From Bradyrhizobium prioriisuperbiae (GTDB lineage Bacteria; Pseudomonadota; Alphaproteobacteria; Rhizobiales; Xanthobacteraceae), in assembly GCF_032397745.1 (NCBI RefSeq), contig NZ_CP135921.1, forward strand, positions 620,001-684,000: 64,000 bases of DNA, given 5' to 3'. The translations under genes and the position numbers were made by a program. The notes below the pieces were generated by a model. The model was not told the origin of the DNA and ran no database searches. It saw only the letters and a list, made by a program, of their open reading frames with translations. Of this stretch, positions 29,301-37,054 are shown one piece after another. Numbering within the stretch: the stretch's first letter is position 1; the number at the start of each line of letters is the position of its first letter.

Positions 29301-30104
29301 TGCCGCACGCTTGCGCCCTCCGGGATTGCTGAAGCGCAAAGAGCCGAAGCTCCGGCAGCCGAATCCGATACGACGGCCAAACGGCAGACGGAACGCGCGG
29401 CCAACGCCCGCGCCGACATCCTGGCCCGGATCAGCCATGAAGTCCGCACCCCGCTGAATTCGATCATCGGGTTTACCGACGTGATGATCGAGGAGCGCTT
29501 CGGGGCACTCGGCAACGAGCGGTATGTTGCCTATATGAGGGATATTCGAGCGGCGGGTGAGCGCGTGCTTGCAATCATCAGCGACCTGCTCGATCTCTCC
29601 CGTGCCGAAACCGGCAAGCTCGACCTGACGTTCGCACGGCAGGACCTCAACGACATGGTCGAGAAATGCGTCACCATCATGCAGCCGCAGGCCAACCGCG
29701 AGCGCATCATCATTCGCACCTCGCTGGCTCACGCGCTGCCGCCGGTGACGGCGGACGCTAGCGCCTTGCGCCAGATCGTGCTGAACCTGGTGGGCAACTC
29801 CATCCATGTCGCACGTGCCGGCGGCCAGGTCATCGTCTCGACCGCGCTGACCGATCTCGGCGACGTGGTGCTGCGGATTCGCGACACCGGCCGCGGTCTC
29901 AATCACAGCGAGATGGAAGCTGCGCTTGAACAATTCCGGCAGCCGGCCTCCGATCAGCTCGCCCAGGATAATGTCGGCATCAATCTGTCGCTGACCCGGG
30001 CTCTGGTCGAAGCCAATCAGGCGCAATTCCATATCAAGTCCGCGCCCCAGTCGGGCACGCTGGTCGAGGTCGCGTTTACGCCGAAGACCGCGCAGGCGGT
30101 CTGA
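26328..30104 (+). CDS. Large multi-PAS sensor histidine kinase, PdhS/PleC-like
   Basis: About 1258 residues. In order: a PAS-like region (about 20-110), a long Pro/Ala/Asp-rich linker with little fold (about 215-485), PAS-like segments at about 487-595, 756-811 and 884-954, a HisKA domain with the H-box RISHEVRTPLNSIIGF (about 1035) and a HATPase domain. The 'LTRALVEANQAQF' stretch matches the end of PleC/PdhS kinases, which control cell division asymmetry through DivK in Rhizobiales. No membrane helix is evident, so it is probably cytoplasmic. The N-box (LNLVGNS) and G1 box (DTGRGL) are present, but the G2 box is NVGINL instead of GTGLGL. The start is at the ATG of MPINEAEF; an in-frame codon at 26271 is possible. 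Confidence 0.85.
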   Translation: MPINEAEFQVRGVRDPQLADHATSALPVWLWASDGTRILWANPAGAAIFGARNSTALAARTFGPADQHRRQVARLAGHLALNGAPRLERLRGFGTALGLLVTCACARLVFTGGGIGILVAALAPVGRTIAYDDRVERLVDDIDAPVAAFAREGGLIAANRTAVPLFTANLAGLGLDAARHDALRDGRANAKISIGHVELYRVGQGAETTLLAFVTPVAQAPAATVSTVEAADEQGLDIAAGSPPWPLQSLDDLESSPASTPQPIAVIPQAVPAAARSLDAPPAVQAGAIPARDGADTIMTAADVAPRLQALADRLAEFAGWKTTAPVEASASRHDAIITPASPATVDSPSQGDPVQRPTDSPRENEIASPIVPWDTVADIATPDVPAAFQKLADRLAEVAGSTDAPSSEHLVEVPSSEPVALDGAAPVIIPEPPVPPATVDDPSDTPADRPREPHAANPDVPSQAAEEAPTAVLPLLDEQPLTARRHPLRFRWQMDAEGRFSLGSDEFSRLIGPRTATAFGRLWSEIAEVFGLDPGGQVQAAIATRDTWSGITVNWPADDAGGRLPVELSGLPVYDRNKKFSGYRGFGVCRDLEALANLAAQRRHDALHPAPLLRETQAMTHDFGTNDIRAKDSAPDIALSSPSTETDHPVESPPNVVPFRPATDLKTPTLTPVENNAFNELARQLASRLDTERLELDARDKAPVISPELFADAAVDPDVAPPGDQPASTPTATSDNQRAAPLHAPMPPPQGESRRDTLLYDRIPVGILIYRLDRLLYANKAFLDRVGYADLQALAAAGGLDALYVEPGVDGGGSVSDEGTPVKIAATGHGDMPTEARLHSMSWDGDAAHALIFAAPHTKPAGTAPIAAPPAAIPIVPTAEIDTRAEELGTILDATDDGILIFGADGGILTCNRGAEILFGHDDRDIVQHNLTDMFAPDDHAAVRDDFAGLKAGHRPQCRKVRGRARNGDTPALSLTIGRTTANGERFFAICRTLAPSGIAEAQRAEAPAAESDTTAKRQTERAANARADILARISHEVRTPLNSIIGFTDVMIEERFGALGNERYVAYMRDIRAAGERVLAIISDLLDLSRAETGKLDLTFARQDLNDMVEKCVTIMQPQANRERIIIRTSLAHALPPVTADASALRQIVLNLVGNSIHVARAGGQVIVSTALTDLGDVVLRIRDTGRGLNHSEMEAALEQFRQPASDQLAQDNVGINLSLTRALVEANQAQFHIKSAPQSGTLVEVAFTPKTAQAV

Positions 30105-30289
30105 GCAGATCATGGGCAGCGCGCCGGCTTGCGTCGTGCTGCCGCAGGGCTCTCGCCGCGGAATCCCAATCACAACCCTCTCGGGCGCGCGCCGCGCCAC
30201 AATTGCACCATCAACCGTTGGAACAAGTTGATCTCGCCGAGAGCTTTCTACATTTTCGAATGCCCAATACCGCGCCTTGCGCACATGAC

Positions 30290-31258
30290 ATGCAAACGAC
30301 AGTGACGATGCCGCCCCCCGAGAGCCGCGCCCGACGTCTAACACCTCTGGTCCTGCTGCTATCGACCGCATGTGTGCTGGTCGCGTCACCAAGACCATCC
30401 GTCGCTGCCGAAGACCCCTGGGCGTTTCTCAGGAGCGCGCAGCCCGACACGCCAGCCGAGCCGCAGGACGATCCCGCCGAGACTCTGGAGCTGACCTCCG
30501 CGCCCGAAAGCGGGGATGCGCTGGTGCCGGACCCTGCGACCGTCGACTGGAGCGCCCTGAACAACGATGCCGGGGAACTGCGGGGCACACCGGGCCGGCC
30601 GACACCGGGCAACGGCGCTCGCAAGTCCGATGCCTCGGCATGGTCGCGCAACATCAGTCCCGAGGGCTTCTCGGCGGTCATCGTCAAGCAAGCGGTGACG
30701 CCGTTCTGGGATACGCGGGTCGGCGCCGATCTCAATGTCGCGGGACAGCCCTACCTGCTGGCACCGCTGCCGGAAAAACTCGCCACCGACCCGCGTCTCT
30801 CGCAATCGTCCGGCGCGGCCTGGGCTGCGATGACAGCACCCGGGCTCGGTTCACTCTGGGACAAGACCGCGATCGAGGCCCGGGTCGATCCCGCGCAGGA
30901 TCGGAGCAAGGTCGGCACCACAATCAGCAAATCGCTGCCGATCGAGGGCGACGCCTATTCGCTGACGCTTCAAAGCGGCTACAACATCATCGAACAATCG
31001 CTGGTCCCGATCGTTGGCATCAACGGCCGTACCGCGCGCAATTACGAACTCGACCGCTCCGCCAAGTTCAATATCACCGGCACTGGCACCAGCTTCACGG
31101 CGGGCCAGTCACTGTCCACGACCGACGACAAATGGCTGAGAAACGTCGGCGCCGAACAGAAGTTGTTCGGCGGCATCAGCGTCAACGGATCGGTCAGTGA
31201 GACCTTGAGCGGCAACCTTAACAAAAGCCTAACCGCCGGCTTCAAGAGCACCTGGTAG
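30290..31258 (+). CDS. Exported protein of unknown function, possibly outer-membrane beta-rich
   Basis: About 322 residues. A basic n-region, the hydrophobic stretch LTPLVLLLSTACVLVAS and an AEDPWAF junction make a Sec signal peptide. A Pro/Asp-rich spacer follows. The C-terminal 150 residues alternate polar and hydrophobic residues (DAYSLTLQSGYNIIEQS, SAKFNITGTGTSFTAG) and the chain ends GFKSTW, with a terminal aromatic like outer-membrane barrels. I do not recognise the family. The start is uncertain: in-frame starts lie at 30203 (TTG), 30260, 30290 and 30308, none with a good ribosome site. It follows the large kinase by 185 bases. Confidence 0.65.
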   Translation: MQTTVTMPPPESRARRLTPLVLLLSTACVLVASPRPSVAAEDPWAFLRSAQPDTPAEPQDDPAETLELTSAPESGDALVPDPATVDWSALNNDAGELRGTPGRPTPGNGARKSDASAWSRNISPEGFSAVIVKQAVTPFWDTRVGADLNVAGQPYLLAPLPEKLATDPRLSQSSGAAWAAMTAPGLGSLWDKTAIEARVDPAQDRSKVGTTISKSLPIEGDAYSLTLQSGYNIIEQSLVPIVGINGRTARNYELDRSAKFNITGTGTSFTAGQSLSTTDDKWLRNVGAEQKLFGGISVNGSVSETLSGNLNKSLTAGFKSTW

Positions 31259-31429
31259 CGAAAGCGAATTCAGCTTGAAAATGCGGCTATCCGATTGATT
31301 TCGAAGGATTGCCGGACCCCTGCCCCACATTGGCCGCGGTATGGTCAAAATCGGCTGGACTGATGGGTCCGTAACTTCGTCGTGCGGGGGACAATCCGCG
31401 CTCGCTCCTAGCGAAACAAGGAAAAGCCG

Positions 31430-31852
31430 ATGAATGCCATTCGACCAGAGAAAACCGAAGCGCCTGAAACCGACGCCAATCTCGCCGCCGTCACGGAAGT
31501 GGAGGCCGGGATTCGGGATTTCGTTCGCAATGATGTCGCCTATCTGCGACGACCCGCGGTGGAGACCATGACCAGCACCGACACACCACCTCTGGATGCC
31601 ACCGCCGAAGCCACCGTCAGCAACGTCAACTCGCTGATCCAGCGCGTGGCCGGCACCTCGCTGACCGAGATCGAAAACCTGGTCTCCGAACTCGAGGCGT
31701 TGCGCGACCTTCTGCACAGCGAGGGCCAGCGCGTCCAGCGCGAGATCGCCGGCTATGCCCAGCTCAGCCAGCAGGCCATGAAGTCGACCCGCATGATCGC
31801 GGACAATGTCGCGCAGTGGAAACGCGCAGCGGAAAACGTTCGCCAGACGTAA
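31430..31852 (+). CDS. Small coiled-coil protein of unknown function
   Basis: 140 residues, acidic N-terminal half, then a long helix (residues about 60-135: SNVNSLIQRVAGTSLTEIEN, LVSELEALRDLLHSEGQRVQ) with heptad spacing. No signal peptide, membrane segment or catalytic motif. The ATG has AAGGA eight bases upstream, supporting a real gene. Possibly a structural or adaptor protein; function unknown. A good terminator lies about 60 bases downstream. Confidence 0.75.
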   Translation: MNAIRPEKTEAPETDANLAAVTEVEAGIRDFVRNDVAYLRRPAVETMTSTDTPPLDATAEATVSNVNSLIQRVAGTSLTEIENLVSELEALRDLLHSEGQRVQREIAGYAQLSQQAMKSTRMIADNVAQWKRAAENVRQT

Positions 31853-31910
31853 GGCCCGGCGTCCGCACCGACCGACGCTTCTTAAGCCCGCAGTCCTCTC
31901 TCGAACTGAT

Positions 31911-31949
31911 CCGCCGCCTTTCCCGAGGGAAGTGCGGCGGTTTCTGTTT
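31911..31949 (+). terminator. Rho-independent terminator
   Basis: Stem CCGCCGC (31911-31917) with GCGGCGG (31934-31940), extended by a CTTTCCC/GGGAAG pairing inside, followed by TTTCTGTTT. It ends the small coiled-coil gene. The 200 bases between it and 32154 show no clear gene. Confidence 0.8.
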
Positions 31950-32153
31950 CGGCTCGCCGCGATGGCAGGCGACCAGTCGGCGGCGCCTTGAACCTCAACA
32001 CCTCTGTTCGCGACAAACGTCGACGCTGCGGGCATCGCTGCGGCGAACACGCGACTTTATTTATTACACGGAACTTCGCTTGCCGAATCTGTATTCGCCT
32101 CCAGGACAAAACCCTAGGGCATGCGGTCGCGACGTTTGCACTGGGGGCTTTTC

Positions 32154-32291
32154 GTGAAAACTATTCGGCCGAACAATTCCGATCCCATACCGTTGCCGAA
32201 ATCATCGCCCCGCATGGGCAAGATCATCGTGCGCTTTGTGGCGCTGCTGGTTGTGGCGGTGCTGCTGCTGGCCTTCGCCTGGAGCCGCTGA
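32154..32291 (+). CDS. Putative 45-residue single-pass membrane protein
   Basis: GTG start at 32154 with GGGGG eight bases upstream. The polar N-terminus (KTIRPNNSDPIPLPKSS) is followed by one membrane helix, IIVRFVALLVVAVLLLAFAW, and stops two residues later (SR). An internal ATG at 32214 would give a 25-residue version. It has the form of known small membrane proteins, but the evidence is only the ribosome site and hydrophobic helix. Confidence 0.42.
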   Translation: MKTIRPNNSDPIPLPKSSPRMGKIIVRFVALLVVAVLLLAFAWSR

Positions 32292-32538
32292 TCTTCAACC
32301 TCATGAATTCCTGCGAGCGGCCTTTGGTCCGCATCTCCCACCATGAGGCCCACTTTGGCTCGCCTCATCACACAAGGCGCTACGCCGCTGATCGGATTTC
32401 TCCGATTGCAGTCAGGCGTTGGCTCTCAACTCGGGTTATCAGGGGAGATCCAGCCTATGCTGGACGCACGGCGCCGTTCAGGCGGACCCGTGTCTGTCGG
32501 CGGCTTTCAGTCAGACAGACGCGCTCGACAGGGAGACA

Positions 32539-32685
32539 TCAGCGGGACGCAGCAACCGGCGCGCCGTCGAGCGTATAGTGACCGTCGGCCTGGCTCTTGA
32601 CCACCTGCACGGTCGCGAACATCACCGCCAGCGTCACGGTGGCGAAGACGAAGCCAACAAATTTCAATCCGGCGCGATCGGCCAT
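32539..32685 (-). CDS. Putative 48-residue single-pass membrane protein
   Basis: Starts MADRAGLKFVGFVFATVTLA, continues with VMFATVQVVKSQADG, and ends LDGAPVAASR. One N-terminal helix with a basic residue before it suggests a membrane anchor or uncleaved signal, with a short C-terminal tail outside. The start codon is ATG; the ribosome site is weak. The codon pattern and clean hydrophobic profile favour a real small gene, but the function is unknown. The gap between it and the small gene on the other strand (32292-32538) shows nothing else. Confidence 0.55.
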   Translation of the reverse strand: MADRAGLKFVGFVFATVTLAVMFATVQVVKSQADGHYTLDGAPVAASR

Positions 32686-32790
32686 GGGTCTGTTCTCATT
32701 TCCTGGCGTTTGAGTCGGGCGACGAACCTCAAAGGTTCAACATGCCCGGTCCCGTCAGGCCACATTCTGACTAAAATCTTAACGAGAGGT

Positions 32791-33267
32791 TTAACCAATC
32801 CGGCGGGGGATGAAGGCCGTTGCCAGGAAGGTAAACACAAGCTCACCACGCTGGTTTTCAGCGCTGTTTCGGGCCTGCAGGATGCCCCACTCCGGCTTCG
32901 AGGCCGAGGTCCGCAGCGACACGATCTCCGATGAATAGGTTAACGTGTCGCCGGCCATCACCGGTTTCAGCCACTTCAATTCGCGAAATCCGGGCGACGG
33001 ACCGGGGGCGGGCTCGACCACGCCCCTGGCCGCGGACTGCTCCACCACGCGACGATTGCGGGCGACGATCAGCTTCATGCCGACCGATCCGACATGCCAG
33101 CCGGACGCACAGAGTCCGCCGAACAGCGACTTGCGGCCGGCTTCCTCGTCCAGGTGGAACGGCTGCGGATCGAACTGCCGCGCGAACGCCTTGATCAGCT
33201 CGGCAGTGAACGTGAACGAGCCGAGCTCGCTGCGCTCGCCGACCTGCATGTCATCGAAATAGGGCAT
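32791..33267 (-). CDS. MaoC-like (R)-hydratase family protein
   Basis: 158 residues in a hot-dog fold. The hydratase motif FARQFDPQPFHLDEEAG (about residues 28-44) has the catalytic aspartate and histidine, followed by FGGLCASGWH. The end, FLATAFIPRR, is typical. The family hydrates enoyl-CoA to (R)-3-hydroxyacyl-CoA, in fatty-acid metabolism or polyhydroxyalkanoate supply. It is the second of two tandem paralogues, 50 bases behind the other, on the same strand, so they may form a heteromer or have different chain-length ranges (inference). Confidence 0.88.
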   Translation of the reverse strand: MPYFDDMQVGERSELGSFTFTAELIKAFARQFDPQPFHLDEEAGRKSLFGGLCASGWHVGSVGMKLIVARNRRVVEQSAARGVVEPAPGPSPGFRELKWLKPVMAGDTLTYSSEIVSLRTSASKPEWGILQARNSAENQRGELVFTFLATAFIPRRIG

Positions 33268-33317
33268 GATCGCTGCTTCTGCTTTTCAACGCGTCTCAGG
33301 GCTCATCAGGTCTTGAA

Positions 33318-33776
33318 TCAGGTCTTGGGCAACGCGTCGCGCCGCTGGAACATCGCCGGCCATTTCGCGTCCAGCAGCACCTGCCCCGACGCGTTGAGAA
33401 TCTTGGCGCGAAACGTGACGATACCGAGCTGCGGACGATTTTTGGACGCGCGAGCTTCCAGCACGGTTATGTCGAGGGTGATGTCATCCCCGGGCCGCAG
33501 CGGCGCCACCCAGTTCAGTTCGTCCATCCCGGGACCGCCCATCGACGCCGCGCGATGCAGGAAACCATCATACAGCATCCGCATCATGATGGAGCACAGA
33601 TGCCATCCCGACGCCGCTAGGCCCTGCAGCATCGAGCGCTTCGCCGCTTCCTCATCGAGGTGCATCGGCTGTGGATCATACTCCGCCGCGAACGCGATGA
33701 TTTCCTCCCGCGTCACATGGCGGGGGCCAAAAGTGCCGAAATGGCCGGGCTGAAAGTCTTCGAAAGTCAGTGTCAT
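33318..33776 (-). CDS. MaoC-like (R)-hydratase family protein
   Basis: 152 residues. The hydratase motif is FAAEYDPQPMHLDEEAA (about residues 28-44), followed by LQGLAASGWHLCSIMMRM; the second strand pair LNWVAPLRPGDDITLDI resembles the downstream paralogue's LKWLKPVMAGDTLTY. Likely an enoyl-CoA hydratase or related dehydratase acting on CoA thioesters. First gene of a two-gene unit; 169 bases separate it from the divergent DUF4282 gene. Confidence 0.88.
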   Translation of the reverse strand: MTLTFEDFQPGHFGTFGPRHVTREEIIAFAAEYDPQPMHLDEEAAKRSMLQGLAASGWHLCSIMMRMLYDGFLHRAASMGGPGMDELNWVAPLRPGDDITLDITVLEARASKNRPQLGIVTFRAKILNASGQVLLDAKWPAMFQRRDALPKT

Positions 33777-33945
33777 GGCAGGGGATGGCTCTCAAGATGG
33801 CCCGATTGTGGCCGTTATTGGCGGCAATCTCAAGCAATCCGGTGCACGGAGCGGGTCCGCAATCTTGCTGATCCAAGCGTTCGGGGCTAAGCCCTGCGCC
33901 GATGCGCCGCATCCGGTATTGACGTGACTAGCAGGGAGATCGCCG

Positions 33946-34245
33946 ATGCTCGAATTCCGGGATTTGTTTCAGTGGGACCGTTTCATCACGCCGACGATCA
34001 TCAAGATGTTCTATTGGCTGGTGATCGGCCTCATCGCGCTCAGCGGACTGTCGGGAATCCTGTCCGGCATAGGGCTGATGATGGTGAACCCCTTCGTCGG
34101 CCTTCTCACGATCCTGACCAGCCTCGTCGGCCTCGTGGTGGGCATCATCTCTGCTCGCATCGGCGCTGAATTCGTGCTGATCGTGTTCCGCATCAACGAG
34201 CATCTCGGCGCCATCCGCGACCAGGGCGGACCGCAGCAGCATTGA
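33946..34245 (+). CDS. DUF4282 membrane protein
   Basis: 99 residues. Two membrane helices (MFYWLVIGLIALSGLSGILS and LLTILTSLVGLVVGIISARI) end in the conserved ARIGAEFVLIVFRINEHL, which is the DUF4282 signature. The N-terminus FRDLFQWDRFITP is also typical. Function unknown. Ribosome site GGGAG before the ATG. It converges on ychF, with a hairpin between. Confidence 0.88.
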   Translation: MLEFRDLFQWDRFITPTIIKMFYWLVIGLIALSGLSGILSGIGLMMVNPFVGLLTILTSLVGLVVGIISARIGAEFVLIVFRINEHLGAIRDQGGPQQH

Positions 34246-34254
34246 TGGACGTGC

Positions 34255-34278
34255 GAGGCCGCGGCATGACGCGGCCTC
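34255..34278. terminator. Hairpin between the convergent DUF4282 gene and ychF
   Basis: Perfect nine-base stem GAGGCCGCG (34255-34263) with CGCGGCCTC (34270-34278), loop GCATGA. No T-run on either side, so termination is uncertain. Confidence 0.45.
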
Positions 34279-34287
34279 CCCGATGGA

Positions 34288-35385
34288 TCAGGTATTGAAG
34301 CGGAAGTGCATCACGTCGCCATCGGCGACCACGTATTCCTTGCCCTCCAGCCGCAGCTTGCCGGCGTCGCGCGCACCGGCTTCGCCGCCGAGCGCCACAT
34401 AATCGTCACAGGCAATGGTTTCGGCCCTGATGAAGCCCTTCTCGAAATCGGTGTGGATCACGCCCGCCGCCCCCGGCGCCTTGGTGCCCCGGGTAATGGT
34501 CCAGGCGCGGGCCTCCTTCGGGCCGACCGTGAAATAGGTGATGAGCTCAAGCAGCTGGTAGCCGGCGCGGATCAACCGGTCGAGGCCGGCCTCTTCCAGC
34601 TCCAGCGTCGACAGGAAGTCGACGCGCTCTTCGCGCGACAGCGTCGCGATCTCGGATTCGATCTTCGCCGAGATCACCACCGCGACAGCACCTTCCTTCT
34701 TGGCAAATTCGGCAACCTGAGCGGAGAAGTTGTTGCCGGTCGCGGCCGAACTCTCCTCGACGTTGCAGACGTAGAGCACGGGTTTCGAGGTCAGCAGCCC
34801 CAGCATTCGGAACGACCGTTCCTCCTCCGCCTTGCGCTCGAGCAGACGCGCGGGCTTGCCGTCGCGCAGCAGCACCAGAGCCCGCTGCACCAGCTCGAGT
34901 TGCTCCTTGGCGTCCTTGTCGTTGCCCTTGGCCTTCTTGGAGAGATTGTCGACACGCTTCTCCAGGCTGTCGAGATCGGACAGCATCAGTTCGGTTTCGA
35001 TGGTCTCGATATCGGCCAGCGGCGCGATCTTGCCCTCGACATGGGTGATGTCGGAATCCTCGAAGCAGCGCACAACATGCGCCACCGCATCGACCTCACG
35101 AATGGTGGCGAGAAACTGGTTGCCGAGCCCCTCCCCCTTCGATGCACCGCGCACCAGGCCGGCGATATCGACAAAGGTGAGCTGCGTCGGGATGATCTGC
35201 GCCGACTTGGCGATGGCCGCGAGCTTGTCGAGCCGCGGATCCGGCACCGCGACCGCGCCGACATTCGGCTCGATGGTGCAGAACGGATAGTTCGCAGCCT
35301 GCGCCGCGGCCGTCTCGGTCAGGGCGTTGAACAGTGTCGATTTGCCAACATTGGGCAGACCGACGATCCCGCATTTGAATCCCAT
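34288..35385 (-). CDS. ychF: Redox-regulated ATPase / OBG-like GTPase YchF
   Basis: 365 residues, normal for YchF. The P-loop GLPNVGKST is at residues 8-16, the G3 motif DIAGLVRGASKGEGLG follows, and the NKxD specificity motif is changed to NVEE (in LYVCNVEESS), the reason YchF prefers ATP. A coiled-coil insert (about 130-200) and a C-terminal TGS domain (YFTVGPKEARAWTI) complete it. It binds ribosomes and takes part in stress control. It is the last gene of rplY-pth-ychF, 45 bases behind pth. Confidence 0.97.
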   Translation of the reverse strand: MGFKCGIVGLPNVGKSTLFNALTETAAAQAANYPFCTIEPNVGAVAVPDPRLDKLAAIAKSAQIIPTQLTFVDIAGLVRGASKGEGLGNQFLATIREVDAVAHVVRCFEDSDITHVEGKIAPLADIETIETELMLSDLDSLEKRVDNLSKKAKGNDKDAKEQLELVQRALVLLRDGKPARLLERKAEEERSFRMLGLLTSKPVLYVCNVEESSAATGNNFSAQVAEFAKKEGAVAVVISAKIESEIATLSREERVDFLSTLELEEAGLDRLIRAGYQLLELITYFTVGPKEARAWTITRGTKAPGAAGVIHTDFEKGFIRAETIACDDYVALGGEAGARDAGKLRLEGKEYVVADGDVMHFRFNT

Positions 35386-35430
35386 TTTGTGTCCTAGGTT
35401 GGCTTGCCCTGAAGCCTGTTGTGGCGCGGC

Positions 35431-36039
35431 CTAGGGGTCGCTGCCATTGTCCCCGTTCGACGCAAATCCCTTGGCCTGCATCGCCAGATGAATCTTGTTC
35501 TGAAACGACGAGTCGCGGTCCTTCACGAGCAGTCCCGCATTATCCGCCACCGCGTCGCACAGTGCCTCGACCCAGGGCTGGTCCGCCTTGGCGAAATCGC
35601 TCAGCACGTGGCCGTGCACCAGTTCCTTGACGCCCGGATGACCGATGCCGAGCCGCACCCGGCGATAGTCGTTGCCGACGTGCGCCGAGATCGAACGAAG
35701 ACCGTTATGCCCGGCGATGCCGCCGCCGACCTTCACGCGAACTTTTGCGGACGGCAGCTCCAGTTCGTCGTGGAACACGGAGATATCGCCGAGGTCGAGT
35801 TTGAAGAAATTGACCGCCTCGCCCACCGCACGCCCGGACTCGTTCATGTAGGTCATGGGCTTGAGCAGGATGACGCGTTCGCCGTCGAGCGTGCCTTCGG
35901 AGGTCTCGCCCTGAAAGCGACGGCGCCACGGTGCAAAACCGTGACGCCGCGCAATCGTCTCGATGGCCATGAACCCGATATTGTGTCGGTTGCGCTGGTG
36001 CTTCGATCCGGGATTGCCCAGTCCGACGAACAGGCGCAT
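35431..36039 (-). CDS. pth: Peptidyl-tRNA hydrolase
   Basis: 202 residues. Pth signatures: [18 protein letters not shown] with the catalytic histidine in RHNIGF, then [15 protein letters not shown] with the conserved asparagine, and [19 protein letters not shown]. It cleaves peptidyl-tRNA released from stalled ribosomes. It is 18 bases behind rplY on the same strand, the usual order rplY-pth-ychF. Confidence 0.97.
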   Translation of the reverse strand: MRLFVGLGNPGSKHQRNRHNIGFMAIETIARRHGFAPWRRRFQGETSEGTLDGERVILLKPMTYMNESGRAVGEAVNFFKLDLGDISVFHDELELPSAKVRVKVGGGIAGHNGLRSISAHVGNDYRRVRLGIGHPGVKELVHGHVLSDFAKADQPWVEALCDAVADNAGLLVKDRDSSFQNKIHLAMQAKGFASNGDNGSDP

Positions 36040-36057
36040 GGCACTCGGGTCCGTGGC

Positions 36058-36807
36058 TTACTTCTTGGCCGCGGGAGCCTTCGCAGCGGCAGCAGGCGCC
36101 TTTGCACCAGCCGCAGGCGCCTTCGCACCAGCCGCAGGCGCCTTCGCACCGGCCGCAGGAGCAGCAGCGCCAGCCGCGGGAGCAGCACCGGCCGCAGGCG
36201 CAGCTGCGCCCTCCGCTCCAGCAGGCTTGGCTTCTTCGCCATAGCCCGACGGCGGCACGACGGTGACCAGCGTCTGGTCGTCACGCGAGAGCGCCTTGAC
36301 GCCCTTGGGCAACTGCACCTCGCTCAGATGGATCGAGTTGTTGATTTCGAGCTTGCTGACATCGACTTCGATGAACTGCGGAATGTGCTCGACATCGGCT
36401 TCCACCTCGACGGTGTGGTTGACGATGTTGACCGTGCCGCCACGCTTCACGCCCGGCGAGGATTCTGCGCCGGTCACATGCAGCGGAATGCTGACGCGGA
36501 TGGTCGCACCTTCGCCGAGGCGGAGGAAGTCGACATGGATCGGGAAATCCTTCACCGGATCGAGCGCGAAGTCGCGCGGAATCACGCGGTGCTTCTTGCC
36601 CTCGAGATCGATGTTGTAAATCGTGGTGAGGAAGTGACCGGCGAAAATGCTCGCACGCAGAGCCTTGTCGTCGAGCGAGATGGTTACGGGGGCCTGATTG
36701 TCACCATAGATCACGGCTGGCACGCGGCCAGCTCGGCGTTCTGCGCGGGCGGCCCCCTTGCCGGCCTTCGGACGCGCGGTCGCCTTCAATTCCTTGACGG
36801 TCGCCAT
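36058..36807 (-). CDS. rplY: 50S ribosomal protein L25/Ctc with Ala-Pro-Lys tail
   Basis: 249 residues. The N-terminal L25 domain (about 1-95, 5S rRNA binding: KGAARAERRAGRVPAVIYG) and the C-terminal TL5/Ctc beta domain (about 96-190) are complete. The last 50 residues are a low-complexity tail of Ala, Pro, Gly and Lys with three repeats of the seven-residue unit GAKAPAA, coded by 21-base direct repeats. The frame is open to 36885, but the ATG at 36807 has AAGGA eight bases upstream and starts at the family N-terminus. First gene of rplY-pth-ychF. Confidence 0.96.
   Translation of the reverse strand: MATVKELKATARPKAGKGAARAERRAGRVPAVIYGDNQAPVTISLDDKALRASIFAGHFLTTIYNIDLEGKKHRVIPRDFALDPVKDFPIHVDFLRLGEGATIRVSIPLHVTGAESSPGVKRGGTVNIVNHTVEVEADVEHIPQFIEVDVSKLEINNSIHLSEVQLPKGVKALSRDDQTLVTVVPPSGYGEEAKPAGAEGAAAPAAGAAPAAGAAAPAAGAKAPAAGAKAPAAGAKAPAAAAKAPAAKK
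36092..36154. repeat. Three 21-base direct repeats inside rplY
   Basis: Units at 36092-36112, 36113-36133 and 36134-36154 begin GCAGGCGCC and differ at one or two positions. Each codes seven residues of the basic Ala-Pro tail. A degenerate partial unit precedes them. Confidence 0.85.
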
Positions 36808-37054
36808 TGTTTCAGTCCTTGGTTTCGAGCGCATTCCAGGCAGCACGGGTGTCGATCCGCACGACAAAAACACGTTCATTTTCAAAAAGTTAAAGGCCGC
36901 ACCGCGGCCCGTTCAAATGCCTGCCACAAGCCTCCAGGGGTGCGGGGGTGGCAGACGGGGCCGGTCATAGCCCCAAAGGGCTGGAAAAACAAGGAAAGAC
37001 GGGCGATTTTCTCTCGTCGAGCGCCCTAACCATTGCCATCATTCATCGACCCTA

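Noticed and set aside
32771..32792. CtrA-type site TTAAC...TTAACC
   Set aside because: The two TTAA halves are eight bases apart instead of seven, and no cell-cycle gene follows.
36930..37000. Terminator-like AGCCCC/GGGGCT near 36970
   Set aside because: Only a short stem with a three-base loop and an A-rich, not T-rich, flank on the plus strand; no gene ends there.
35419..37029. A 536-codon plus-strand frame opposite pth and rplY
   Set aside because: It spans two real minus-strand genes and their gap and shows Arg/Ser/Gly-rich low complexity only where it runs opposite the rplY repeat tail.
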